Below are positions 1-8,897 of a stretch of 64,000 nt of DNA, piece after piece; the first letter of the stretch is position 1; each line of letters opens with the position of its first letter. A program made the position numbers and the translations under genes. Source of the stretch: Lachnospiraceae bacterium 3-1 (GTDB lineage Bacteria > Bacillota > Clostridia > Lachnospirales > Lachnospiraceae); NCBI GenBank assembly GCA_000403255.2, contig KE159571.1, forward strand, positions 654,111 to 718,110, given 5' to 3'. The notes beneath the pieces were generated by a model, which searched no databases, was not told the DNA's origin, and worked only from the letters and a program-made list of their open reading frames with translations.

Positions 1-906
1 TTGACAGACGAGGATTACATAAACCCAGAAATCACCCAAACCAGTTCTTTGGTTACCGATGTGATAGAGCGAATTGAGAAGTATGAAAATGCAGAGATTA
101 CTTATGAAATAAAAGATTATGAAGAAAAGCTGGAGAAAGAGAAGATTCGTGGATTTATCCAGGTGGGAGACGACTTTAGTGTTTCTTTGAAGGAAGATGA
201 GATTGAAAAATATGTGCAAAATCTTGCAAGTACTTATAATACGTATGCAGACGTCCGCTCTTTTCAAACTTCTTCAGGTGATACCGTAGAAATTGGCGGC
301 GGAGACTACGGATGGATTGTGAATAAACCCAAGGAAGCCGAGCAGATTAAGGCGGATTTAGAGGCAGGCAAGCCAGTAAGCCGAGAACCTGTATATTCTC
401 AACGCCCCTTTGTGGAGGGAAAAGATGATATCGGCAACACTTACATTGAGATAGATTATACAAAACAGCATCTTTGGTATTATGAAAATGGCAGTCTGGT
501 TACAGAAACAGATGTGGTGACAGGAAATATCAGCCAGAATAATGGTTCCCCAGATGGAGTATTTAAAATTGTGTATAAGGAAAGTCCAGCAGTGTTAAAA
601 GGCGAGGACTATGAATCAGACGTTACTTATTTTATGCCTTTTGCCTATAATGTTGGGATTCATGATGCATCCTGGAGAAATGGCAAATTTGGCGGAGAAA
701 TTTATAAACACAGCGGTTCCCATGGCTGCATCAATGCGCCATTGGAGGTGGCAACGATTCTCTATGAGCGGGTAAAAGTAGGAACACCAGTAGTGGCTTT
801 TTATAGGGAAGAGGTGGAATTATCTGCTGAAAATGCTAAAATTTCCAATGCATTTTCTTATGTTGACCCAGAGAAAAAGGATGAGGAACAGCAAATCAAT
901 GAGTAA
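1..906 (+). CDS. L,D-transpeptidase (YkuD), 5' end outside window
   Basis: This is the C-terminal 301 residues of an extracytoplasmic L,D-transpeptidase, the enzyme family that makes 3-3 peptidoglycan cross-links. The catalytic YkuD motif HSGSHGCIN is visible, with nucleophile Cys243 of this fragment. The upstream half resembles the PG_binding_4 region that precedes YkuD in clostridial members. No signal peptide or membrane anchor is visible, and the reading frame is open to the window edge, so the first TTG is probably not the start and the N-terminus lies upstream. The stop codon overlaps the start of the pyruvate kinase-like gene (ATGAGTAA), so the two are probably co-translated. Confidence 0.9.
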   Translation: MTDEDYINPEITQTSSLVTDVIERIEKYENAEITYEIKDYEEKLEKEKIRGFIQVGDDFSVSLKEDEIEKYVQNLASTYNTYADVRSFQTSSGDTVEIGGGDYGWIVNKPKEAEQIKADLEAGKPVSREPVYSQRPFVEGKDDIGNTYIEIDYTKQHLWYYENGSLVTETDVVTGNISQNNGSPDGVFKIVYKESPAVLKGEDYESDVTYFMPFAYNVGIHDASWRNGKFGGEIYKHSGSHGCINAPLEVATILYERVKVGTPVVAFYREEVELSAENAKISNAFSYVDPEKKDEEQQINE

Positions 907-1978
907 GATAGAAATTTATGGCACCATAGGCCCTGCTTGTGCAGAACAAAAAATTCTGGAAGAAATGTTTTGCCTTGGTATGACAGGAATTCGCTTGAAC
1001 CTGTCCCATGTAGAATTGGAAGAATGTAGAGAATGGACGAAGATGATTCAAGCAGCTTCTAATGCAGCAGGAATCCAACCTAAATTGTTGATTGACTTAC
1101 AGGGACCAGAGCTTCGGATTGGAAACCTGAAACGGCCGTTAGAGCTGGCAGAGGGAAAGACGGTGATTTTAAAAAGCAAAGAGGCTTTTAGCCCAATGGA
1201 AGGACAGCCTTTGGAAGCGTCAAGAGGAAAGACAGGGTTCTTTTATCATAGCGAGAATTCTGATGCAGAAGAGATTTCGCTGCCAGAAGTTGTTATAGCC
1301 TCGTTACAGACAGGTCAGGAAATATTGTTAGATGACGGGAAAATACACCTTGTGGTAATAAAAGTGACAGGAAATGATGTAGGCTGTCAGGTGATCCGAG
1401 GCGGCGTTTTACAATCGAGAAAGAGTGTAGCCCTGCCAGGTGTGGCAATCAATCTGCCTGTTTTAACGGATAGTGATAGAAGAAATATTCGCAGAGCGAA
1501 AGATCATGGAGTTACCGGAGTCATGCTGCCTTTTGTTCGGAGTGCAGAGGATATAAAGGAATTGAGACAAGAGCTTTATAGGGCGGATGCAGAATCTTTA
1601 GAGATATTTGCAAAAATAGAAAATATGGATGGTGTGGAGCATTTGGAAGAATTGCTGCCTTTTGCAGATCAAATTGTGATTGCCAGAGGGGACTTGGGAA
1701 ATAGCATGCCTTTGTGGAAACTTCCCACCATTCAGGCGCGAATTGCAAAAACCTGCCAAAAGGCAGGGAAGCCATTTATGGTAGTGACTCAGATGCTTGC
1801 CTCCATGGAAAAACATCCGGTTCCCACACGGGCAGAAATGTCTGATATTTTTCTTGCAGTTTTAGAAGGGGCGGCAAGCGTCATGGTCACAGGAGAAACA
1901 GCCGTTGGAAAATATCCCCAGGAAGTGATTCGCTATCTGTCCAACGGGGTAAAGGCGGCAAATGATGAGAAGATTTAA
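899..1978 (+). CDS. Pyruvate kinase-like protein lacking the C-terminal domain
   Basis: The 359-aa product has the pyruvate kinase barrel: TIGPA near the N-terminus, KIEN, ARGDLG, TQML, PTRAE and GETAVG in the family order. Full-length pyruvate kinases are about 470-590 aa; this one stops just after the barrel and lacks the C-terminal regulatory domain. The start is the ATG at 899, preceded by AGGATGAGG and overlapping the upstream stop; a longer frame from 833 has no ribosome site. By family it would convert phosphoenolpyruvate plus ADP to pyruvate plus ATP, but activity is uncertain. A second, complete pyk elsewhere in the genome is likely (inference). Confidence 0.8.
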   Translation: MSKIEIYGTIGPACAEQKILEEMFCLGMTGIRLNLSHVELEECREWTKMIQAASNAAGIQPKLLIDLQGPELRIGNLKRPLELAEGKTVILKSKEAFSPMEGQPLEASRGKTGFFYHSENSDAEEISLPEVVIASLQTGQEILLDDGKIHLVVIKVTGNDVGCQVIRGGVLQSRKSVALPGVAINLPVLTDSDRRNIRRAKDHGVTGVMLPFVRSAEDIKELRQELYRADAESLEIFAKIENMDGVEHLEELLPFADQIVIARGDLGNSMPLWKLPTIQARIAKTCQKAGKPFMVVTQMLASMEKHPVPTRAEMSDIFLAVLEGAASVMVTGETAVGKYPQEVIRYLSNGVKAANDEKI

Positions 1979-1988
1979 GCTAGTATGA

Positions 1989-2024
1989 TTCACATTTTGC
2001 CAAATTAACTTGTCAAAATGTGAA
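1989..2024. terminator. Inverted repeat between convergent genes
   Basis: A perfect 11-bp inverted repeat (TTCACATTTTG and its complement) with three more inner pairs lies between the converging pyruvate kinase-like and methyltransferase genes. There is no T-run on either side, so it is at best a weak bidirectional terminator. Confidence 0.4.
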
Positions 2025-2034
2025 CGCTAGAATT

Positions 2035-2892
2035 TTAGGCTTCCCACCGTCCGCTTGCTCCGCAAGGAAGAATCAATCCATTGCAGGAGACAGGCAGTCC
2101 AATTTCTTGCGCATCTACAGTTCCACCGATTTTTCCCAATTCTGTGCCAAGCATATAGGCGAGAACTGCAGGCTGCAATCCAGTGGTATAGGAATTAATC
2201 AGGAAGAACAAAGGTGTATCGGACAAAAGATTCGTGCAGAGCTTTATCAATGGATAAATATTATCCTCGATTTTCCAGATTTCCCCTTTGGGACCTCTTC
2301 CATAAGAGGGTGGGTCCATAATGATGGCATCATAGTGATTTCCACGGCGGATTTCACGCTCCACAAATTTCACGCAGTCATCTACAATCCAGCGGATAGG
2401 CGCATCTGATAGCCCTGATGCGGCAGCGTTTTCTTTTGCCCAGGTAACCATTCCTTTGGAAGCGTCCACATGGGTAACGGCTGCCCCCGCAGAGGCTGCA
2501 GCCAGGGAAGCGCCGCCAGTATAGGCAAAAAGGTTCAGAACTTTTATGGGTCGGTCTGCTTGCTTTATTTTTTTGGTAAACCAATCCCAATTGACAGCTT
2601 GTTCTGGGAAGAGACCAGTGTGTTTAAAACGAAAGGGCTTCAAGTGGAAGGTGAGGGCGCCATAGTGTAAATCCCATTGTTGAGGCAGGTCAAAAAATTC
2701 CCATTCGCCGCCGCCACGGTTACTACGATGATAGTGGGCATTTCTGTGTTTCCATCCCTTGTGAGTTCTAGGCGTGTCCCAGATTACTTGAGGGTCTGGC
2801 CTTACCAAAATGTATTTTCCCCAGCGTTCTAATTTTTCGCCATTGGAACAGTCAATGACTTCATATTCTTTCCAATTATCTGCAATCCACAT
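2035..2892 (-). CDS. Class I SAM-dependent methyltransferase (RlmI/COG1092-like)
   Basis: A 285-aa methyltransferase. The SAM-binding motif LFAYTGGASLAAA and the catalytic motif DPPSYGRGP, typical of rRNA/nucleic-acid N/C5 methylases of the COG1092 type, are both present. The N-terminal PUA domain of RlmI proper is absent, so the exact substrate is open; rRNA is the likeliest. The start at 2892 follows AAAGGAAA; the longer frame to 2961 has no ribosome site. It is transcribed alone, convergent with the pyruvate kinase-like gene. Confidence 0.75.
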   Translation of the reverse strand: MWIADNWKEYEVIDCSNGEKLERWGKYILVRPDPQVIWDTPRTHKGWKHRNAHYHRSNRGGGEWEFFDLPQQWDLHYGALTFHLKPFRFKHTGLFPEQAVNWDWFTKKIKQADRPIKVLNLFAYTGGASLAAASAGAAVTHVDASKGMVTWAKENAAASGLSDAPIRWIVDDCVKFVEREIRRGNHYDAIIMDPPSYGRGPKGEIWKIEDNIYPLIKLCTNLLSDTPLFFLINSYTTGLQPAVLAYMLGTELGKIGGTVDAQEIGLPVSCNGLILPCGASGRWEA

Positions 2893-2982
2893 AAATGTTT
2901 CCTTTCTTTCATAGTAGTTGTTTTGCTGATTATAGCATATCAATAGAACAGCCGCAAGCAAATGGAAGATATGGGGGAAATA

Positions 2983-3698
2983 GGGAAGTTGTAACAGTTC
3001 AGCCCTTTCAGCTCTGAAATAGAGCTTTATTCAAAGGATTTTCATACTTACAGTATAAAAATATGGATGGGTATTTCCATATTTGAGACAAATTTTCCTG
3101 CTTTCCCTTCCAAGAAAGGAAACATTCGGTGGATTTCGTGTATTTCCTGCTTCCAGGGATGGAAGAAGTGTATTCTCTCCAATTTCACTGTTAGAGGTTT
3201 TCCGCCGCGTGGGAAATTATCATGGAGCGGGGCTGTTTTTCTTCACGGACAGCCCTTCTGGTTTTCCTAACAGCGCTAAAAGCCCCTTCGATTTGGGTAT
3301 GCCGCTGAAACTCAGGACTGCCCCATAGAATAGAAAAGACTCAAAAGGCCTGGCGCAGCAGTCCTTCAAACAGGTCAGCCTGGCATACCCATTGGGGCTT
3401 TTCTGCCGCTGGCAAGGAAAACATACGAAGGACTTCCGAATTTCAGAAAAACAACCCCGCCCCTCGATATCCTCCCATCGGCTGGAAAACCGAGTTTGAA
3501 TTGGAGGGAATTAATAGCATCCTTCCATCCCTGGAACTGGAAATACTAGAAATCCAGCCGCGTTTCCTTGTGGAAGTGAAAGCAGGAAAATTTGTAAAAA
3601 CAATAGAAGCTCCCATCCATATTTTTATTCTTACATCGAAGAATCCTTTGAATAAAGCAATGTAGAAAGCTGAAAGGGCTGAACTGTTACGGGAAGTT
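2983..3698. mobile_element. 700-bp hairpin (foldback/MITE-like) element with 8-bp target duplication
   Basis: Positions 2991-3690 form one long imperfect palindrome centred near 3341. The outer 23 bp (2991-3013 and 3668-3690) are a perfect terminal inverted repeat beginning GTAACAGTTCAGCCC. Matching blocks continue inward along both arms almost to the centre. The element is flanked by the direct repeat GGGAAGTT (2983-2990 and 3691-3698). No credible gene lies inside. Ends beginning GTAA plus an 8-bp duplication are the known signature of the IS66 family, so I infer a non-autonomous element mobilised by an IS66-like transposase. Confidence 0.8.
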
Positions 3699-3805
3699 AT
3701 AGTTTTTTTAAAAATAAATTGAATTATCCAGAGAATGGTGTTATCCTTTTAAAGAATGGGAGATAGGATTAGAAAGGAGCAGGATATCTTTTCTGGATAC
3801 CCTGG

Positions 3806-4024
3806 CTATTCAGGAGAACGGTAAGTGATAAGTTCACCAACTTCAATATTCAAATAGTGGCAAAGTTTGCAGATCAGGCCAGCATCCAGCCGTTGAAATT
3901 CATTCTTACAATAGCGGTTGAAATTGGGACGAGGAATATCCAAATCTTTACATATCTGATTCTTGGAGATTCCTCTTTCGGCCAGGAGTTCATTGATATG
4001 AAGTTCTAATCTTCCGTAGTCCAT
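3806..4024 (-). CDS. Small XRE-family helix-turn-helix regulator
   Basis: This 72-aa protein is essentially a single Cro/C1-type HTH domain (residues about 8-60: KNQICKDLDIPRPNFNRYCK covers the recognition helices). It is of the YozG-like kind seen in many Firmicutes. The start follows GGGGAAG. It is divergent from the gene at 4157, with a perfect palindrome between them that is the obvious candidate operator for it. Confidence 0.75.
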   Translation of the reverse strand: MDYGRLELHINELLAERGISKNQICKDLDIPRPNFNRYCKNEFQRLDAGLICKLCHYLNIEVGELITYRSPE

Positions 4025-4073
4025 GTTTCTTCCCCTTTACTTTAATAAATTAATTATATATAATAATTTTAAC

Positions 4074-4105
4074 AATAGTAATTTACAATATGATAAATTA
4101 CTATT
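4074..4105. promoter_or_regulatory. Perfect palindromic operator between divergent genes
   Basis: AATAGTAATTTA and its exact complement are separated by 8 nt, in an AT-rich intergenic region between the XRE gene (3806-4024, minus) and the gene at 4157 (plus). By position it is the probable binding site of the XRE protein, controlling both directions (inference). Confidence 0.55.
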
Positions 4106-4156
4106 TAGGTATTTGCTATTTAATAAATACATGATAAGCAAAGGAGGGGCATAAGC

Positions 4157-4627
4157 ATGAAGATTATTAGAAAATATTATGACCAGTTGAAAGAGGAAAT
4201 GGATATTGTTAGACGGAAATGCCAGGAAGAGGAAAAGAGTAAAACACCAGAGGAAAAGGCAAATGAAAAATTACAATTGGAAAAAGAAATTGAAGCATTT
4301 ATAAAAGAAGTAAAGGAATCAGAACAGAATGTATGCTTTGAGCCGGACGAGGAGAAAGAAGCAGATTTTGATCTAATGTGCAAATTTGCTATGTTTACAG
4401 CAAAGTATTTGGAATTGAATATAGAAATTGATACAGATAATGAGAAGTACTCAACGATTGAATTTACAATGGAACAGATTTATCTGATAAACAGCGTGCC
4501 TAAGGAGGTCTGTATTATGCTGGGAATGATGTTTGCATGGGCAGATGAAACATGGGTAGACCGAAAGGGGAATATGATTAGCTTCCTGTTTTTCTTCCAT
4601 ATCAATCGCGAGGTGGTTAGGAGATAA
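4157..4627 (+). CDS. Hypothetical acidic protein
   Basis: A 156-aa protein I do not recognise. Residues about 5-65 are highly charged (Glu/Lys rich) and likely form a long helix or coiled coil. The C-terminal half is more globular, with no Cys/His metal motif, signal peptide or clear membrane segment. AAGGAGGGG precedes the start. It ends 2 nt before lgt, so they are probably co-transcribed, and it may be under control of the divergent XRE gene. Confidence 0.65.
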   Translation: MKIIRKYYDQLKEEMDIVRRKCQEEEKSKTPEEKANEKLQLEKEIEAFIKEVKESEQNVCFEPDEEKEADFDLMCKFAMFTAKYLELNIEIDTDNEKYSTIEFTMEQIYLINSVPKEVCIMLGMMFAWADETWVDRKGNMISFLFFFHINREVVRR

Positions 4628-4629
4628 TT

Positions 4630-5391
4630 ATGATTAATGATATACACATTGGGCCGCTCACCATACATATGTATGGTGTGATGGTAGCCCTTGGTTATAT
4701 GAGCGCATTGCTAATTAGTGAAAGGCGGGCCAAAAAACGTGGGATGGACCCGGATATTTTGTTTGGTATTTTTTGGTGTGCAGTTCTTGGAGGCGCAGCG
4801 GGAAGTAAGATTCTTTATTACACCGTAAGCATCAAGGATGTTTTGCAAGACCCGTCTATTTTATGGAATTTTCAAAATGGATGGGTGGTATACGGTGGAA
4901 TTATCGGCGGTGTTCTTACTGGCTGGGGATATTGTCGTTATAAAAAGGTGGATTTTCTCTCGTATTTGGATTTGGTGCTTCCGGCGGTGGCTTTTGCCCA
5001 GGGATGTGGGCGGATTGGATGCTTTTTTGCTGGGTGCTGTTATGGAAGAGAGACAGATTCTGTCCTTAGTATCCAGTACTGGCAGTCTGTGTATGCACCC
5101 AATGGGGTCAAATTAATTCCCACTCAGATTTATTCGGCAGTTGGGGATTTTGCCATGGCTTTTCTTTTGATGGCTTATGCAAAAAGAGAGCCGCAAAAGG
5201 GAAAGGTTGCAGCGGTCTATTGCGTGCTTTACAGTATTGGAAGGTTTTTTATTGAAATGCTTCGAAATGATTATCGTGGAGAGTTTGGCTTTTTGTCCAC
5301 TTCTCAGCTTATTTCTATCTTCATATTAGCCCTTGGTGTTGGATTGTTTTTATGGGCAGGGAAACGAAGAGAAGGAAATGATGAAAAATGA
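4630..5391 (+). CDS. lgt: Prolipoprotein diacylglyceryl transferase
   Basis: Lgt transfers the diacylglyceryl group from phosphatidylglycerol to the lipobox cysteine of prolipoproteins at the membrane. The 253-aa length, multiple hydrophobic segments, the N-terminal YGVMVALGY region and the signature GRIGCFFAGCCYG (residues 127-139) identify it. The C-terminal RFFIEMLRNDYRG segment is also typical. Its ribosome site (AGGAGA) lies in the end of the upstream gene, and its stop overlaps the MATE gene start (ATGA), giving a tight three-gene operon. Confidence 0.93.
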   Translation: MINDIHIGPLTIHMYGVMVALGYMSALLISERRAKKRGMDPDILFGIFWCAVLGGAAGSKILYYTVSIKDVLQDPSILWNFQNGWVVYGGIIGGVLTGWGYCRYKKVDFLSYLDLVLPAVAFAQGCGRIGCFFAGCCYGRETDSVLSIQYWQSVYAPNGVKLIPTQIYSAVGDFAMAFLLMAYAKREPQKGKVAAVYCVLYSIGRFFIEMLRNDYRGEFGFLSTSQLISIFILALGVGLFLWAGKRREGNDEK

Positions 5392-6722
5392 ACCAGGATT
5401 TGACCAAGGGACCGGTGATGGGCGTTATGCTGAGATTTGCGGTTCCTATGATTTTGGGAAATTTGTTACAGCAATGCTATAACATTGCAGATACATTGAT
5501 TGTCGGAAAGTGTTTGGGGAGCAATCCCTTGGCGGCGGTAGGCTCTGCTTTTACCCTGATGACATTTCTCACCTCTATCTTACTTGGATTGTGTATGGGC
5601 AGTGGAGCAGTGTTTTCCATCCGGTTTGGACAAAGGGATGAAGAAGGCTTGAAAGAGAGTATATGGACATCCTTTGTGTTGATTGCAGGCTTGGCAATTC
5701 TATTAAATATTCTTGCTTTTGTATGCTTGGATGGGATACAGATTTTTTTGCAGGTGCCAGGGGAAGTATGGAAATTTATGCGGGAATATCTTCTGGTAAT
5801 TTTCAGTGGGATTTTTGCAACATTTTTATATAATTTTTTTGCAGCTTTTCTTCGGGCAGTGGGGAATTCCTTTGTGCCTCTTATTTTTCTGGCAGTTTCT
5901 GCTGTCTTGAATATTGTTTTGGATTTGTGGTTTGTCCTGGGATTGGGGCAAGGGGTAGCAGGAGCGGCGATGGCGACAGTGGCTGCCCAATATATTTCGG
6001 GAGTGGGAATCGCAGTTTATGCATGGTTTTTGTGTCCGCAATTTCATGGGATTTGGAATTATCGAAAAATCAAAAGCTCCTGTGTGAAAGAAATTGGGAG
6101 CTTTTCTATTTTAACCTGTGTGCAGCAGTCAGTGATGAACTTAGGAATCTTGATGGTGCAGGGCTTGGTCAATAGTTTTGGCCCAGTGGTTATGGCAGCT
6201 TTTGCAGCAGCAGTTAAAATTGATGCTTTTGCCTATATGCCAGTGCAGGATTTTGGAAATGCATTTTCTACTTTTATTGCTCAGAATTATGGTGCAAAGA
6301 AAGAAGAGCGTATTCAGAAAGGGTGGAAGGGGGCGCTGCTTATAGCATTTTTGTTTGGTATAACGGTTTCTGCTCTTGTCTGTATCTTTGCTCGTCCGTT
6401 GATGGAATTGTTTATTGACAGCAGGGAAACGGAGATTATTGTAGAAGGCGTCCGATATCTGCGAATTGAGGGTGCGTTCTATGTGGGAATTGGATGCTTA
6501 TTCCTACTGTATGGTCTGTACCGGGCGTTGGGAAAGCCTGGGATGTCTGTGGCGCTTACTGTGATTTCCCTGGGAACCAGGGTATTGCTGGCTTATGTGC
6601 TATCAACAATTAAAGCCCTTGGTGTCACCGGAATCTGGTGGGCAATTCCAATTGGATGGTTTCTGGCAGATGCAGCAGGAATGATTTACTATAGAAGAAA
6701 TAAGGAACAGCTTTTTGAGTAA
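5388..6722 (+). CDS. MATE family efflux transporter
   Basis: A 444-aa integral membrane protein with about 12 hydrophobic segments and the MATE N-terminal pattern (LRFAVPMILGNLLQQCYNIA, then LAAVGSAF and GSGAVFSIRFGQ). Members export cationic drugs or metabolites using a Na+ or H+ gradient; the substrate cannot be read from sequence. It overlaps lgt by 4 nt and is probably co-transcribed with it. Confidence 0.9.
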   Translation: MNQDLTKGPVMGVMLRFAVPMILGNLLQQCYNIADTLIVGKCLGSNPLAAVGSAFTLMTFLTSILLGLCMGSGAVFSIRFGQRDEEGLKESIWTSFVLIAGLAILLNILAFVCLDGIQIFLQVPGEVWKFMREYLLVIFSGIFATFLYNFFAAFLRAVGNSFVPLIFLAVSAVLNIVLDLWFVLGLGQGVAGAAMATVAAQYISGVGIAVYAWFLCPQFHGIWNYRKIKSSCVKEIGSFSILTCVQQSVMNLGILMVQGLVNSFGPVVMAAFAAAVKIDAFAYMPVQDFGNAFSTFIAQNYGAKKEERIQKGWKGALLIAFLFGITVSALVCIFARPLMELFIDSRETEIIVEGVRYLRIEGAFYVGIGCLFLLYGLYRALGKPGMSVALTVISLGTRVLLAYVLSTIKALGVTGIWWAIPIGWFLADAAGMIYYRRNKEQLFE

Positions 6723-6827
6723 ATATTTCTTTCAATTGGTGTCTATACTTAAATTTCCATCTTTCATCTGCCGATATAATTGTCAGATAGTAGTAAATTA
6801 TTTTGAGCGTACAGAGGAGAGATGGGA

Positions 6828-7427
6828 ATGAATATGATAAATGTAGGAGTTGATGTAGCAAAGAGAAAATCTGGTGATTTGTCAGTAGACATTAGCCAGG
6901 TGATCCGAAATATTACCGGGTCAGAAATGGATGAAAATAAAAAGTCTGTGCTGCAGAAGCTGTTGGAACCGAAGGAAGTTGATGATAGTGAAAAGGAAGC
7001 CAGAAAGCTATTGCAAATTGCAAAGAGAATTGCCAGAGGCGAGTCAGTTACTCCAGAAGAAAAACAATTATTGATGCGGATGAATCCTCAGCTTGCGCAG
7101 ATGGCAGAATTGGCCAGAAAAGAAGGAGAGCGTATTAAGCATGCCTTGCAGCAGGCCGAATCCAGGGAAGAGCAACAGACCATTGTAGGGCAGGCATATC
7201 AACAGGTGAGAGAAGTGAGCAAATCCAATCCAGAGTTTGGAATGCTGTTGGGAGAAGCTGTAAAAGCGGCTATTAAGGAGGCAAAAGAAGATCCGAAGGT
7301 TATGGGAGAGTTGGAAGAGGAAGCTGAAAATACCCAAAGGCACAAAGAGGCGGAGGTCAGGCAAGAAGAAATAATGGAGCGGTTTTATCCAGAAGAGTGG
7401 GTATCCATGCTGGATTGTAAGCAGTGA
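6828..7427 (+). CDS. Hypothetical helical protein upstream of the S10 operon
   Basis: A protein of about 199 aa, not recognised. It is predicted to be almost entirely helical and charged (for example EEAENTQRHKEAEVRQEEIM), with no signal peptide, membrane segment or metal motif. The ATG at 6828 is preferred because AGAGGAGA sits about 7 nt before it; an in-frame ATG at 6822 touches that site. The gap before rpsJ contains a strong promoter, so this gene is probably not part of the ribosomal operon. Confidence 0.6.
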   Translation: MNMINVGVDVAKRKSGDLSVDISQVIRNITGSEMDENKKSVLQKLLEPKEVDDSEKEARKLLQIAKRIARGESVTPEEKQLLMRMNPQLAQMAELARKEGERIKHALQQAESREEQQTIVGQAYQQVREVSKSNPEFGMLLGEAVKAAIKEAKEDPKVMGELEEEAENTQRHKEAEVRQEEIMERFYPEEWVSMLDCKQ

Positions 7428-7501
7428 ATGGGAAGGAGATTGTTTCAATTTATCTAAAAGATGAGTTGTTAAAAGTTATTGAAAAAAATACAATTTAGTA
7501 C

Positions 7502-7530
7502 TTGCATTATACAAAATTTTGTTTTATAAT
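7502..7530 (+). promoter_or_regulatory. Main promoter of the S10 operon
   Basis: TTGCAT and TATAAT are separated by 17 bp, giving a near-consensus sigma-A promoter about 230 nt upstream of rpsJ. It is the best candidate for driving the whole ribosomal superoperon down to infA. Confidence 0.7.
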
Positions 7531-7757
7531 AACAAATGCTGTGGCATGATAGCAACGAAGCGAGAGGTTGCTGCCAATGGTTGGCAGGTTTTTCCGTGGA
7601 GCGAATGTCAAGTTAGGAAACTGGCGACAAGTCACTGTATCACAATCATATGTCTGCAAGAGCAGCGCCGTGTGTAAAACATGCGACACACACGGAGAAG
7701 TGTACAGTCACCGCTTGTCGTACTGAGGTAAAGTGCGAAAAGGAGGCGGCTTTTTTT
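7531..7757 (+). promoter_or_regulatory. Structured 5' leader of the S10 operon
   Basis: The 5' UTR holds several stems: AGCAAC with GGTTGCT; TGCCAA with TTGGCA; CCGTGTGT with ACACACGG; and a long stem in which CGACAAG (7623-7629) pairs with CTTGTCG near 7715 and ACTGTA with TACAGT. S10 leaders in other bacteria mediate feedback by a ribosomal protein. Whether this one does is inference, and I cannot assign it to a known leader family. AGGAGG at 7741 is the rpsJ ribosome site. Confidence 0.45.
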
Positions 7758-8078
7758 ATGGCAAGTCAAGTAATGAGAATCACACTGAAGGCATATGACC
7801 ATCAGTTAGTGGATGCATCTGCGAAGAAAATTATCGAAACTGTAAAGAAAAATGGATCACAGGTGAGCGGACCCGTACCACTTCCCACCAAGAAGGAAGT
7901 AGTTACAATTTTGCGTGCAGTTCACAAATATAAGGATTCCAGAGAGCAGTTTGAGCAGAGAACCCATAAGAGACTCATTGATATCATTACACCGACCCAG
8001 AAAACGGTAGATGCATTATCCAGACTGGAGATGCCGGCAGGTGTATACATTGATATCAAAATGAAAGAAAAGAAATAG
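7758..8078 (+). CDS. rpsJ: 30S ribosomal protein S10
   Basis: uS10 sits in the 30S head and is also the NusE antitermination factor. The 106-aa product contains [26 protein letters not shown] and THKRLIDI, characteristic of the family. The ATG at 7758 after AGGAGG is the true start; the frame runs open further upstream but that part is leader. First gene of the superoperon. Confidence 0.97.
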   Translation: MASQVMRITLKAYDHQLVDASAKKIIETVKKNGSQVSGPVPLPTKKEVVTILRAVHKYKDSREQFEQRTHKRLIDIITPTQKTVDALSRLEMPAGVYIDIKMKEKK

Positions 8079-8200
8079 GTAACAATCCTGAAGGGTTTAA
8101 TATAGAAATGTATTGACTGTTCTAGGATGAACGGTTCCGCTGCCCGGCGATAAAAGCTGGTATGAAGCGTTCCGCTGTAGAGTAAACAGGAGGTAAAGAA

Positions 8201-8878
8201 ATGAAGAAAGCGATTTTAGCTACAAAAGTCGGAATGACTCAAATCTTCAATACAGACGGTACTTTAATCCCGGTTACTGTATTGCAGGCTGGTCCATGTG
8301 TTGTAACACAGATTAAAACAGTAGAGAATGATGGATACAGTGCAGTGCAGGTTGGCTTTGTGGATAAGAAAGAAAAAATTATCAACAGAGATGCCAATGG
8401 GAAGAAAGAAATCAGAAACAGACATGGAGCAACAAAGGCAGAAAAAGGCCATTTTGATAAAGCGGGCGTGTCTGCCAAGAGATTTGTAAAAGAATTTAAG
8501 TTTGAAAATGCTGCAGATTTTAATCTGGCAGATGAAATTAAAGCAGATATTTTTGCAGAAGGCGACAAGATTGATGCAACTGCAATCTCAAAAGGTAAAG
8601 GATTCCAGGGCGCAATTAAGAGACATGGCCAGCACAGAGGACCTATGACTCACGGTTCCAAATTCCATCGTCATCAGGGTTCCAATGGTGCATGTTCCAG
8701 CCCAAGCAGGGTATTTAAGGGAAAAGGCATGCCGGGACATATGGGAGCAGTAAAGGTAACGATCCAGAACCTTGAAGTTGTCAGGGTAGATGCTGAAAAT
8801 AACCTGCTTTTGGTAAAAGGCTCTGTTCCGGGACCGAAGAAATCCCTGGTAACAATCAAAGAGACTGTAAAGCAGTAA
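8201..8878 (+). CDS. rplC: 50S ribosomal protein L3
   Basis: uL3 (225 aa) is an early 23S rRNA-binding assembly protein reaching the peptidyl transferase centre. [16 protein letters not shown] begins it, and the signature [12 protein letters not shown]...[11 protein letters not shown] lies at residues 132-156. AGGAGG precedes the ATG. The 122-nt gap after rpsJ has GC-rich stems (around 8115-8175), an intercistronic structure of unknown role. Confidence 0.97.
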   Translation: MKKAILATKVGMTQIFNTDGTLIPVTVLQAGPCVVTQIKTVENDGYSAVQVGFVDKKEKIINRDANGKKEIRNRHGATKAEKGHFDKAGVSAKRFVKEFKFENAADFNLADEIKADIFAEGDKIDATAISKGKGFQGAIKRHGQHRGPMTHGSKFHRHQGSNGACSSPSRVFKGKGMPGHMGAVKVTIQNLEVVRVDAENNLLLVKGSVPGPKKSLVTIKETVKQ

Positions 8879-8897
8879 GTGAAAGGAGGACTTTACG

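Noticed and set aside
2020-2409. 129-codon plus-strand frame
   Set aside because: Antisense to the methyltransferase gene, which has clear motifs.
3067-3328. Open frames of 67 and 81 codons inside the hairpin element
   Set aside because: They lie within one arm of the 700-bp palindrome, lack ribosome sites and have no protein-like composition.
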